64,000 bases of DNA from Bradyrhizobium sp. Gha (lineage in GTDB: Bacteria; Pseudomonadota; Alphaproteobacteria; Rhizobiales; Xanthobacteraceae). The notes beneath the pieces are model-generated. The model did not search any database. It saw nothing but the letters and a program-made list of their open reading frames with translations, and had not been told where the DNA came from. The translations under genes and the position numbers were made by a program. The first letter of the stretch is position 1. Every line of letters starts with the position of its first letter. Where the stretch lies: contig NZ_FOQM01000002.1 in the NCBI RefSeq assembly GCF_900113735.1, positions 124,001 through 188,000 of the forward strand, given 5' to 3'. Positions 16,772 through 25,382 of the stretch are shown piece after piece.

Positions 16772-18085
16772 TCAAGCCATCGCAGCCTGCCAGCGCGTAT
16801 CGCGCAAGGATGGGCGGCGGTGCAGGCGGGCGTCGAGTAGGCTTCGGGCGCGTGGCAGCTCGCCGCTGCGCATCAGGGCGACGAGGAAGGTGTCCTCGAT
16901 CAGCTCGCGCTGGGCGTGACTGCCGCCGATGCGCACGACGTCGGTGAGGACAGGTGAGAGCTCACGCACGCAAGCGGCGTAATTCTCGTTCGCGAAGGCT
17001 GCCAGCGCGCGACAGATCGCCGGCACAACGGGGCCTGCCGGCAGCTTGCCGTCGGCAAGGCGCTGTTCGATCGCGGCAAGGCGCGTCGCGAGCGCTCCGT
17101 GATTTTGCGTCGCGGCCGCAAACAACGCCATATGGACGTCGGCGAAGGCGAGGCCTGATTTCGGGAACAGTTTTTGTGCGGTGACGTCGGCCTCGACCCA
17201 GAGCGGCTTCGGCACGGCGTGGCCATAGGCCGACAGGCGCCAGAGCAGCGAGGCGCTGTCGGTGATGACGTTGAGCGCCGGCGCCTGCGTGGCGGAGGGC
17301 TGCAGCACGTCGGCATAGATTTCCAGCGCTCGGGCCGCATCGCCGTGCTCGAGTGCGCCGAGCGCCTGGTGCCAGCGAATATGGCCGTGCAGGATTCCGG
17401 CGCGGTCATAGCTGGGAATCCATTCGTCGACGAGCCGGTCTGCGTCCTCAATCGAGCCATCCTCGAACATCGCATGCAGCACGGCGTGTGCGGCGTGGGC
17501 GTTGGCCCGACGCAGATCGAAGCCGCGCTCGGTCACAGCGCGGCCGCGCGCGACGTCGCCATTCTCGGTCATCGCCCAGCCGGACATGGTGAGAAACCAC
17601 CAGTCCTCGCCGTAATGACGCGCGACGCGCTCGCAGAGTTCATGCCGCGCGCGGTCGTGATCGGCCATTCCGGAGAAGGCGAACAGGCCGAACGCGCCGA
17701 GCGGCAGCGATAGGACCACGGCGTCGCGCGGCCAGCTTTCGATGTGTTTGAACACCGCTGCGATCGCATCGGGGCCGCGTCCCTCGATCGCGAGCGCCAG
17801 CGTCTCGACATGCGAGCGCTCCCGCGCGGTGCCGCTCACGGCGACGAGCTCGCGCGCCGAGGCGGCTTTGCTCCGTGCAAGATCGCCCTGCTGATAGAAT
17901 GCGTGCACGCGGGCGCGGGCGATGTGGGCCAGCGCGAAATCCGGATCGGCCGCGATGGCGCGCTCCAGCGTTTCCGCCGTGCCGGTCCAGCCCGAGAGCA
18001 TGAGATCGACGCCCTCGCGATAGGCGGACGCCGCCTCATGCGACGAGGTCGAAAGTGGCAGACCGTAGCGGTCTTCAATCGCCAT
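16772..18085 (-). CDS. TPR protein, TTC38-like
   Basis: 437-residue cytoplasmic protein built of tetratricopeptide-type helical pairs, resembling the TTC38 family (long TPR proteins found in bacteria and animals). Recognisable stretches include AIAADPDFALAHIARARVH and the conserved HAAHAVLHAMFEDG. No signal peptide. It lies 34 bases upstream of the CoA-transferase operon and 15 bases downstream of the aldo/keto reductase, so the four genes may be one transcript. Molecular role unknown. Confidence 0.75.
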   Translation of the reverse strand: MAIEDRYGLPLSTSSHEAASAYREGVDLMLSGWTGTAETLERAIAADPDFALAHIARARVHAFYQQGDLARSKAASARELVAVSGTARERSHVETLALAIEGRGPDAIAAVFKHIESWPRDAVVLSLPLGAFGLFAFSGMADHDRARHELCERVARHYGEDWWFLTMSGWAMTENGDVARGRAVTERGFDLRRANAHAAHAVLHAMFEDGSIEDADRLVDEWIPSYDRAGILHGHIRWHQALGALEHGDAARALEIYADVLQPSATQAPALNVITDSASLLWRLSAYGHAVPKPLWVEADVTAQKLFPKSGLAFADVHMALFAAATQNHGALATRLAAIEQRLADGKLPAGPVVPAICRALAAFANENYAACVRELSPVLTDVVRIGGSHAQRELIEDTFLVALMRSGELPRARSLLDARLHRRPSLRDTRWQAAMA

Positions 18086-18100
18086 TGTCGTCTCCCGCTC

Positions 18101-19123
18101 TCACGCCGTTCGCGCGCGGCGTCCCTCGATCGGATAGGCGGGGTCGTTGTAGCCCGGCGTCGAGGGATGCCCCGGCACGACCAGCCGGTCGATCAACGCC
18201 TCGTCCTCCGCGGTGAAGCGGTAGTCGAGCGCGCGGATATAGCCGTCCCACTGCTCCTCGGTGCGCGGGCCGGCGACGATCGAGGAGACGAAACCGGAAT
18301 TGAGCACCCAGGCGACCGCGAATTGGCCGGCGGTGATGCCGTTCTTCTCGGCGTGAGTCTTGATCTCCTGCGCGAGCTCAAGCGATTCCGGCCGCCATTC
18401 CGTCTGCATCATCCTGAGGTCATTGCGGCCGGCGCGCGTCTCCTTGTCCGGCGCTGCATCGGGCTTGTACTTGCCGGTGAGCACGCCGCGCGCCAGCGGG
18501 CTATAGGGCACGACGCCGAGGCCGTAATAGGCGCAGGCCGGAAAGTGCTCGACCTCGGGCATGCGGTTCATCGCGTTGTAATAGGGCTGGCTCGCCACGG
18601 GGCGGTCGATGCCGAGCCGGTCGCAGATGTTGCAGATCTCGGCGACGCGCCAGGCACGGTAGTTGGAGACGCCGAAGTAGCGGATCTTGCCTGATCGGAT
18701 CAGATCGCCCATCGCGCGCACCGTCTCCTCCAGCGGCGTCGCATGGTCTTCCTTGTGTAGATAGTAGATGTCGATGTAGTCGGTGCCGAGCCGCTTCAGG
18801 CTTTCGTCCGCCGCCTGCAACACCCAGCGTCGCGATAGTCCGACGCGATTGGGATCGTTCCCCGTACCAGTGTTCATGGGATTGGCGAGTTTCGTCGCGA
18901 GCACCCAGGCGTGCCTGACGTTGCCGATCGCGCGGCCGACGACTTCCTCGGACGCGCCCTTCGAATAGGCGTCCGCCGTGTCAATGAAATTGACACCGGC
19001 CTCGTAAGCCTTGGCAATGATCCGGTGCGAAGCCGCCTCATCCGTCGGGCCGCCGAACATCATGGTGCCCAGGCAGATCGGCGAGACCTTCAGGCCGCTG
19101 CGGCCGAGTTGGCGGTATTGCAT
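18101..19123 (-). CDS. Aldo/keto reductase
   Basis: NAD(P)H-dependent aldo/keto reductase, 340 residues. The catalytic tetrad is visible: Asp48 and Tyr53 in FIDTADAYSKG, Lys78 in LATKLANP and His123 in YYLHKED. The start MQYRQLGRSGLKVSP is typical, and the ATG at 19123 has GAGG upstream. Substrate cannot be inferred from sequence. Confidence 0.93.
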   Translation of the reverse strand: MQYRQLGRSGLKVSPICLGTMMFGGPTDEAASHRIIAKAYEAGVNFIDTADAYSKGASEEVVGRAIGNVRHAWVLATKLANPMNTGTGNDPNRVGLSRRWVLQAADESLKRLGTDYIDIYYLHKEDHATPLEETVRAMGDLIRSGKIRYFGVSNYRAWRVAEICNICDRLGIDRPVASQPYYNAMNRMPEVEHFPACAYYGLGVVPYSPLARGVLTGKYKPDAAPDKETRAGRNDLRMMQTEWRPESLELAQEIKTHAEKNGITAGQFAVAWVLNSGFVSSIVAGPRTEEQWDGYIRALDYRFTAEDEALIDRLVVPGHPSTPGYNDPAYPIEGRRARTA

Positions 19124-19172
19124 GGGCTGTTTCCTCGAGGCTTGTTGGCGGGCCACCTTAGCCAGCCGCGTC

Positions 19173-19249
19173 CGTCATTGCGAGCGCAGCGAAGCAATCC
19201 AGAAATGCATCCGCGGAGAGATGCTGGATTGCTTCGCTCCGCAATGACG
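19173..19249. repeat. Intergenic palindromic element (CGTCATTGCGAG family)
   Basis: The ends CGTCATTGCG and CGCAATGACG are reverse complements, and inner arms GAAGCAATCCAG and CTGGATTGCTTC pair as well, giving a long imperfect hairpin. Close relatives occur at 30235-30314, 43875-43996 and, more degraded, 34456-34571. All lie between genes. Confidence 0.85.
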
Positions 19250-19280
19250 TGGAGGGAGCGGCGGCAGCTCAAGCGTGCGC

Positions 19281-19718
19281 CTATTCCGGCCCTTTCAGGA
19301 TCTTGAACACGCCGTTCGCCATCACCACGCAGCGGCCGTCGACGGTGACCTCGGTGCTCATGAAGATCAGGCTGCGGGTCGAGCGCACCACGCGGGGGCG
19401 GGAGATCAGGATGTCGCCGATCTGGCCGGCCTCGACGAAATGCGTGTCGAGCTGCACCGTGGCCATGTACTCCTTGCCGCAGACATAACGGGCGCTCATG
19501 CCGCAGGTGCGGTCCGCAAAGGTCATCATCACGCCGCCCTGGACCATGCCGCGGCGGTTGTGGTGCTTGTCTTCGGTCGCGAGCGCGAATTCGTAGTGGC
19601 CGTCGACCTTGCGCTCCCACAGGGGACCGACCAGGTGCATGAAGCCCGTGGTCTCCAGGATGCTCCAACCCTCGGATTTGAGCTTTGCGGCCGTCTTGCT
19701 CGTCATCGCCCCGTCCAT
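19281..19718 (-). CDS. PaaI-type thioesterase (hotdog fold)
   Basis: 145-residue single-hotdog-domain thioesterase predicted to hydrolyse acyl-CoA esters in the cytoplasm. The family segment HHNRRGMVQGGVMMTFADRTCG carries the conserved glycine pair and catalytic-region Asp. An in-frame ATG at 19706 with a GGACGGGG tract is an equally good start and would shorten the protein by four residues. Substrate unknown. Confidence 0.85.
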   Translation of the reverse strand: MDGAMTSKTAAKLKSEGWSILETTGFMHLVGPLWERKVDGHYEFALATEDKHHNRRGMVQGGVMMTFADRTCGMSARYVCGKEYMATVQLDTHFVEAGQIGDILISRPRVVRSTRSLIFMSTEVTVDGRCVVMANGVFKILKGPE

Positions 19719-19778
19719 CCTCGCAACGCTTGATCTCTCCTCGTTTCATCGAGCGCGGTCCTGGTGTAGTCAAGCATC

Positions 19779-20405
19779 ATGAGAGCTTTCGGCGATGCCA
19801 CCAGACGGAATATCGCAGAGGCCTGCGCTGGATTTGCGCGGCTGCCTGATGTCGCCGCACCATCGGCGCTGAAGCGCGCCGCGGTGGTGCTCGCGCTGAC
19901 CGCATCCAATGACGGTCGCGACACGGCATTTCTGCTGACCACGCGCGCATCGAGCCTGCGCGCCCATCGCGGCCAGTGGGCGCTGCCCGGTGGTCGCTGC
20001 GACGCCGGCGAGACGCCGGTGGAGGCAGCATTGCGCGAGCTCGAGGAAGAACTCGCGCTCAGGCTTGCACCTGACGCCGTGCTTGGTCTCCTCGACGACT
20101 ATCCGACGCGCTCCGGTTATCTGATCACGCCGGTCGTGGTCTGGGCCGACGAGAGCGCCGCCATCGTGCCGAACCCGGACGAGGTCGCCTCGGTCCATCG
20201 CATCGCGCTCGACACGATCGAGCGCGATGATGCCTTCGACTTCACTGCGATACCCGAGAGCAGTCGCCGCGTGATCCGCTTCCATCACCAGATGAGCCTG
20301 ATCCACGCACCGACCGCGGCGCTCATCTACCAGTTCCGCGAGGTGCTGGCCGGGCGGCAGACCCGCGTCACCGACCTGGAACAGCCGGTGTTCGCCTGGA
20401 AATGA
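19779..20405 (+). CDS. Nudix hydrolase, CoA pyrophosphatase (NudL-like)
   Basis: 208-residue Nudix enzyme. The Nudix box reads G-x5-E-x7-REL-EE (GRCDAGETPVEAALRELEEEL). The preceding LLTTRASSLRAHRGQWALPGG matches the extra motif of CoA-pyrophosphatases of the NudL type (LLT-x-R-S-x3-L-x3-G-x3-FPGG-like), so hydrolysis of CoA to 3',5'-ADP and phosphopantetheine is the likely reaction. It is divergent from the thioesterase gene, with only about 60 bases between them. Confidence 0.85.
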   Translation: MRAFGDATRRNIAEACAGFARLPDVAAPSALKRAAVVLALTASNDGRDTAFLLTTRASSLRAHRGQWALPGGRCDAGETPVEAALRELEEELALRLAPDAVLGLLDDYPTRSGYLITPVVVWADESAAIVPNPDEVASVHRIALDTIERDDAFDFTAIPESSRRVIRFHHQMSLIHAPTAALIYQFREVLAGRQTRVTDLEQPVFAWK

Positions 20406-20460
20406 GATGGTAAACGGCGTGTTAACGTGACGGTTACCTGATGCCTGCTAAGAGGGCAGC

Positions 20461-21678
20461 ATGCATCATTCGATTCGAACATATCTGGCGCTGGTTCCAC
20501 TCGCGCTGGTCCTGCTCGTTCCCGCCGCGCGTGGCGGCGAGTCCGACGCGCTGCCATCCGCCGTTCGCAATGCGAACGCCCAGCTGCTGTCGCAGTTCTT
20601 CGCGCAAGGCGGCGGCGCATCGCCGGCCGTGCTGGAATATCGCCGCAAGCTGGCGGAGTATCAGCAGATCCGTGGCGCCTTCGACGAAGAGGCCGGCGCC
20701 TATTGGAGCCAGGTCACGGAGAAGCGGAAAGGCCGCAACGCCAAGCGGCGCAGTGGGCAGCAGATCACGCTCGACGACTACGTGCTGGAGCAGCCGCCTG
20801 TCTATACCGGCCCGAAGCGGCCGGTGAATCCGGAGCCGGAGGAAACGCCGAGCCGTCCTCCCCGCAAGGCGCTTCCGGTCGCCTCCGATCTTTTGCGCGC
20901 AGCGCAGGATCTCTATCAATTCACGCCGCAGCGGCCGACCTCCGAGGTCGAGTTCAAGCGTGCCTATGCGCGCTACGCGCTCGCATCCGGGCTGACGCGC
21001 GAGCAGGCGGTGCGGGTCTATTCGTTCGAGACGGGGGGCACCGGCAATTTCGACGTGCAGGCCGGCATCGAGCATGGTGGCAAGCGCGCGATCTCGACCG
21101 CGATGGGCTACAACCAGCTGCTCACCACCAACAGCGTCGAGCTGCTCGCCGAGCAGGGGCATGAGTTCATCCGCGCGCTCTCCGACAAGATCGCGCGCTC
21201 CTCCGGGCCGACGCGGCAGTTGCTCGAGCACAAGCTTGGCGTTCTGAAGAAAATGGTGGCGCATGCGAAGTCGGTGCCGGACACCTGGTCGGAGCACGAG
21301 AAGATCGGCGACACCGCGCAGGGCTGGGCCATGCATGCGATGGTGCTCGACATCGACATCGGGCCGATGCTGCAAACCCACAAACTCTTGACCTCGGTGC
21401 TGTTCGCCCGCGCCAAGGGCTACACCCGTCCACTCACCGCGGCCGAGCTCGAGATGATGAACCTCACCGGCGACGGCACCGGCCTGGACATGGTGACGAT
21501 GCCGCAGGCGATGCGCGAGCAGGTGCCGACCTCGAACTTCTTCCAGCGCAGCGGCTATGAGCGCAACCCGGTCGCGATCCGCCACGACACGGTGGCCAAG
21601 CTGCTGGCGGTGACGGATGCGCGGATGGACAGCAACAGCAACAATGCCGGCGCAAGGGAGCTCGCGGCGGCGTTTTAA
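20461..21678 (+). CDS. Exported protein with transglycosylase-like segment
   Basis: 405 residues with a signal peptide (core LALVPLALVLLV, cleavage near residue 25). The middle contains YSFETGGTGNFDVQAG, then AISTAMGYNQLLTTNS, reminiscent of lysozyme-like folds in which a Glu precedes a glycine-rich stretch and a G-Y-x-Q motif. This makes a cell-wall-directed role plausible but not proven. The stretch between residues 105 and 140 is Pro-rich and probably a linker. Confidence 0.6.
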   Translation: MHHSIRTYLALVPLALVLLVPAARGGESDALPSAVRNANAQLLSQFFAQGGGASPAVLEYRRKLAEYQQIRGAFDEEAGAYWSQVTEKRKGRNAKRRSGQQITLDDYVLEQPPVYTGPKRPVNPEPEETPSRPPRKALPVASDLLRAAQDLYQFTPQRPTSEVEFKRAYARYALASGLTREQAVRVYSFETGGTGNFDVQAGIEHGGKRAISTAMGYNQLLTTNSVELLAEQGHEFIRALSDKIARSSGPTRQLLEHKLGVLKKMVAHAKSVPDTWSEHEKIGDTAQGWAMHAMVLDIDIGPMLQTHKLLTSVLFARAKGYTRPLTAAELEMMNLTGDGTGLDMVTMPQAMREQVPTSNFFQRSGYERNPVAIRHDTVAKLLAVTDARMDSNSNNAGARELAAAF

Positions 21679-21690
21679 CTCGCAGTTGCT

Positions 21691-21796
21691 GTCATGCCCC
21701 GGCTTGACCGGGGCATCCATTACGCCGCGGCTTCTCCGTGTCTCACGGGTGTCTCTGGAATACTGGATCGCCCGGTCAAGGCCGGGCGATGACACC
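21691..21796. repeat. Intergenic palindromic element (GTCATGCCCC family)
   Basis: Starts with GTCATGCCCCGGC and its own small hairpin (CCCCGGCTTGACCGGGG), ends with CCCGGTCAAGGCCGGGCGATGACACC. The whole has paired outer ends GTCAT/ATGAC. A second copy with the same order of parts is at 46045-46148. Confidence 0.8.
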
Positions 21797-21814
21797 ATAT
21801 GTGTGGCGCGCCCT

Positions 21815-22117
21815 CTACTGATCCGGCCCGAACTTGAACCGGCCGTCGCCTTCGAGATATTGCCCGCTGCGCATATAGAGCTGGCCGTTCTGGCCGATGA
21901 AGAACAGCGTGCCCTTCGGCACCTTCTTGGCGCCCTTCAGGAGTTCACCTGCATTGCTGGTGCCCATCTTGTAGGAAAACGTCTTGCCTTCCTTGTCATA
22001 GGCATAGCCGGTGTCCGGTTTGAGCTCCCACGGCGTCGCGGTGTTTTGCGCGAAAGCGGGCGCGGCGAGCGCGCCCAGTGCCGCTGCAACTGCAAATGTC
22101 TTGATTGAAAATGCCAT
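21815..22117 (-). CDS. Small exported protein of unknown function
   Basis: 100 residues from the ATG at 22117, seven bases after GGGGAG; the directly preceding ATG (22120) is too close to that site. The signal peptide ends at AFAQNTAT near residue 24. The mature part is short and Lys/Gly-rich (KTFSYKMGTSNAGELL, TLFFIGQNGQLYM). No cysteines and no recognised family. Confidence 0.65.
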   Translation of the reverse strand: MAFSIKTFAVAAALGALAAPAFAQNTATPWELKPDTGYAYDKEGKTFSYKMGTSNAGELLKGAKKVPKGTLFFIGQNGQLYMRSGQYLEGDGRFKFGPDQ

Positions 22118-22311
22118 CATCCATCTCCCCACCATCGGTGGTGCCCGTTTGAACAAATCACGAACGATGCAGCCGGGTCAATCGGCGATGGCGCCGCAGC
22201 GCATCACGTCTTGCCCAGCAGTTTGTGATTTTCCCTTCGTCCCCTCGCGACTATGTTCCGCTTTCAGTCTAGAACGCAACACGACCAAAGATAGTGCTGG
22301 GGGTGATTCGA

Positions 22312-22791
22312 ATGCGTCATGTCATTAAATTCTGCTGGGCCGCGTTGATGTCGCTGACGGCGCTGGCGCCGGCCGCCCGGGCCGACGACTTCCAGCTCAG
22401 CCACAACCAGCGGATTTCGTGCAGCCGCGGCCTTGCCCCGGGCAAGCTCAATACCGCGACCTGCAAGTCCTACACCTATCTCTTCAATACCAAGACCTCG
22501 GAATATTTCCGCTGCCAGGTCTCGCTGGCGCTGACCCGCGACAACAAGGAAGTCATCAACGTCCAGACCGACGGCGGCTGCACCAAGAAGCCGCGCATCT
22601 TCGAGACCGACGGTCACTACGATTTCGACGCGACGGAGACCGAGCCGCCGAACACCAACTCGTTCTTCGGCCCCGGCGGCTATTCGGTCTGGGCCGCCGA
22701 TATGACCGCGCAGAAGATCCGCGGCTGCATCACCATCTCCTCCGGCCTCGGTTCCGACATCTCCAAGTGCCTGGACATGACGTTCCAGTAA
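22312..22791 (+). CDS. Exported cysteine-containing protein
   Basis: 159 residues from the ATG at 22312. The signal peptide ends near ARADDFQ (residue 25). Six cysteines in the mature part (ISCSRGL, TCKSYTY, RCQVSL, GGCTKKP, GCITIS, KCLDMTF) suggest three disulfides. Function unknown. A TTG-type or upstream ATG start at 22294 is possible. Confidence 0.6.
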   Translation: MRHVIKFCWAALMSLTALAPAARADDFQLSHNQRISCSRGLAPGKLNTATCKSYTYLFNTKTSEYFRCQVSLALTRDNKEVINVQTDGGCTKKPRIFETDGHYDFDATETEPPNTNSFFGPGGYSVWAADMTAQKIRGCITISSGLGSDISKCLDMTFQ

Positions 22792-22906
22792 GGGGTTGCC
22801 AGTGACGGGGCTCACCCTCTCCCCCCGTGCGGCGAGATGGTGCCCCCACAAGATGAGCGCCGGCAGAGATCCGGGCTCCAACAAAAAACGACACGGGAGA
22901 CACGCG

Positions 22907-23713
22907 ATGGACCGTCTCAAGGGCAAGGTTGCGATGGTGGTGGGCGCCGGCTCGATCGGACCCGGCTGGGGCAACGGCAAGGCCACCGCGGTGACCTTTG
23001 CGCGCGAAGGCGCGCAGGTGTTTTGCGTCGACCGCAACCGCACTGCTGCCGAGGAGACCGCAGAGATCATCACCGGCGAAGGCGGCAAGGCGGTCGCATT
23101 CACGGCCGACGTCTCGCGGGCGAGCGACATCGAGGTGATGGTCGCGGCGTGTCTCAAGGCCTATGGCCGCATCGACGTGCTCGACAACAATGTCGGCATC
23201 GCCGAGATGGGCAGCGTGGTCGAGGTCACCGAGGAAAGCTGGGACCGCGTCTTCTCCGTCAATCTCAAGAGCGCCTATTTCGCCATGAAGCACGTCATCC
23301 CCGTGATGGTGAAGCAGGGCGGCGGCTCGATCATCAACATCTCCTCGATCGCCTCGATCCGCCATATGGGGATCTCCTACGTCACCTACGGCACCTCCAA
23401 GGCCGCGATGAACCAGATGACGCGCACCACAGCGATCGAGTTCGCGAAGCATCACGTGCGGGTGAACGCGATCCTGCCCGGCCTGATGAAAACGCCGATG
23501 GTGGAGCATTCGGCAGGCTTGGCTGCGAGCTACGCCAAGGGCGATGTCGAGGCGATGTGGCGCGCCCGCGATGCGCAGGTGCCGATGGGCCATATGGGCG
23601 ATGCGTTCGATGTCGCCAATGCCGCGCTGTTCCTGGCGTCGGACGAGTCGAAATATGTCACGGGGATCGAGCTCGTGGTCGACGGCGGGATCACGTGCAA
23701 AGCGGGGGCGTGA
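22907..23713 (+). CDS. SDR family oxidoreductase
   Basis: 268-residue short-chain dehydrogenase. The cofactor region reads VGAGSIGPGWGNGKA (residues 12-26), a slightly extended version of the usual TGxxxGxG motif. NNVGI stands in place of NNAG, and the catalytic Ser147, Tyr161 and Lys165 are present (ISSIAS and YGTSK). The ATG at 22907 has GGGAGA upstream. Substrate unknown; it converges with the CPA1 antiporter gene. Confidence 0.92.
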   Translation: MDRLKGKVAMVVGAGSIGPGWGNGKATAVTFAREGAQVFCVDRNRTAAEETAEIITGEGGKAVAFTADVSRASDIEVMVAACLKAYGRIDVLDNNVGIAEMGSVVEVTEESWDRVFSVNLKSAYFAMKHVIPVMVKQGGGSIINISSIASIRHMGISYVTYGTSKAAMNQMTRTTAIEFAKHHVRVNAILPGLMKTPMVEHSAGLAASYAKGDVEAMWRARDAQVPMGHMGDAFDVANAALFLASDESKYVTGIELVVDGGITCKAGA

Positions 23714-23734
23714 GCTTCGCCTCGCGCTCCACGA

Positions 23735-25312
23735 CTATCCCCCCGCACTCAACTCCGCGCGATCCAATTCTTCCTCGATCCGGTGAAACGCGTCGTCGCC
23801 GATCACTTCGGTGGCGCGCAGGGCAAAGATCGATTTCCGTGCGGCTTCGATCGCCCGTCGGCGCAGGGGATCGGCGGGGAGCTCGCCGTTGGCGATGCCG
23901 CCGTGCGGATCATCGTCGGCCTGCATCAGGACGGCGCGGTATTCGAGCCTGAGGATTTCAGCCTCCTCCGAGGGATCGTCCTCGATGGCATCGAGCGCGG
24001 CGCGATAGGCGATGGCGCGGGCGCGCGCGACCTCGATGCCGACAGGGTCGTCGTCCTTGAGACCGAAGGCCAGGATCAGCGGCCGCAGCGTCAGGCCCTG
24101 GATGACCAGCGAGCCCAGCACCACCGCGAAGGCGATGAAGACGACGAAATCGCGATAAGGGAAGTTCTCCGGCAGCGCGAAGGCGGTCGCCAGCGTGACG
24201 AGGCCACGCATGCCGCACCAGGAGATGATGAGACCGCCCTTCGGCGAAGCGACCTGATTCGGATCCTTCGGGTGATAGATCCCATTCGCCATCAGCACGC
24301 GCAGTGTGGTGCGGTAGAACGTGATCCAGGCCAGCCGCACCAGGATCACCGTGGCCAGAATCCAGGCCGCCGCCACGCAATATTCCCAGCGCACATCCGT
24401 ATCGAGCCGCGTCCAGATCGGCCGCATCTGCATGCCGATCAGCATGAAGGCGAGCACGTTGAGCACGAACACCATCGTCTCCCATACGGCATAGGACGGC
24501 ACCCGCAGCCGTGCCGGCACGCGTTGCCCTGCCGAGCGCGCGATCGTCATGGCATAGACGACGATGGTGAGGATGCCGGAGAGGCCGAGATGCTCGGCGG
24601 CGATCCAGACCAGGAAGGTGGTGGCGAACTGGACGATGATCGCGCTCGGCGCTTCCTTCACCCGTTCCATGAACAGCGGGATGATGCGTCCCGCGACAAG
24701 TCCGGCGACGACGCTGCCGACCAGCCCCAGCGCGATCGTCGGCGCGACCTCGCTCCATTTGAGGTGCTCCATGACGACGGCGCCGACCGCAATGCGATAG
24801 ATCAGGAGCGCGCTGGCATCGTTGAGCAGGCTCTCGCCCTCCAGCACCTTGACCATGCGGTAGGGCAGCTTCACCTGACTCAGGATCGCGACCGCAGCCG
24901 CGGCATCCGGCGGTGCGACGATCGCACCGAGGGCCACCGCGGCGGCCCAGGGCATGTCCGGAAAGAGGCGATGTGCGACATAGGCGACGCCGGCCGTGGT
25001 CAGGCCGACCGCGGCCACGACCAGGGTCGAGACCGGAACCCAGTTCTTGCGCAGGTCGCGCAGCGAGGTGTCGAAGGCGGCATCCAGCAGTACCGGTGCG
25101 ACAAAAAGCGCCAATGCCAGATTCGGATCGAGCGTCCAGGTCGGGCTATCAGGCACGAAGGCGATCAGCGCGCCGCCGATCGCAAGAAAGGTCGGGTAGG
25201 GGACCTTGATCCGCCGCGCCAGCGCCGATAATGCAACGGCGCCGAGCAGAAGCACGATGATCCATTCGAATGTCGACAAATTGGTCCCCAAAACCGGTGT
25301 GAGCGGCGCCAC
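23735..25312 (-). CDS. Cation/H+ antiporter, CPA1 family
   Basis: 525-residue inner-membrane Na+(K+)/H+ antiporter. About eleven or twelve hydrophobic segments are followed by a hydrophilic C-terminal tail of about 100 residues (from DDDPVGIEVARARA). The CPA1 ion-site motif GESLLNDASALL and the preceding APPDAAAAVAI are intact. The start used is GTG at 25312, which has no strong ribosome site; a TTG about eight codons in is another possibility. Confidence 0.9.
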   Translation of the reverse strand: MAPLTPVLGTNLSTFEWIIVLLLGAVALSALARRIKVPYPTFLAIGGALIAFVPDSPTWTLDPNLALALFVAPVLLDAAFDTSLRDLRKNWVPVSTLVVAAVGLTTAGVAYVAHRLFPDMPWAAAVALGAIVAPPDAAAAVAILSQVKLPYRMVKVLEGESLLNDASALLIYRIAVGAVVMEHLKWSEVAPTIALGLVGSVVAGLVAGRIIPLFMERVKEAPSAIIVQFATTFLVWIAAEHLGLSGILTIVVYAMTIARSAGQRVPARLRVPSYAVWETMVFVLNVLAFMLIGMQMRPIWTRLDTDVRWEYCVAAAWILATVILVRLAWITFYRTTLRVLMANGIYHPKDPNQVASPKGGLIISWCGMRGLVTLATAFALPENFPYRDFVVFIAFAVVLGSLVIQGLTLRPLILAFGLKDDDPVGIEVARARAIAYRAALDAIEDDPSEEAEILRLEYRAVLMQADDDPHGGIANGELPADPLRRRAIEAARKSIFALRATEVIGDDAFHRIEEELDRAELSAGG

Positions 25313-25382
25313 AACCTAGCACCGACCGGGTCGTATGATGAATAATACGGCCTCGAGGCAAGCCTTTCCGAGCGCAACGAGC

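Noticed and set aside
20406..20440. Possible second CtrA box near GTTAACGTGACGGTTAC
   Set aside because: The half-site spacing and the second half do not match TTAA-N7-TTAA.
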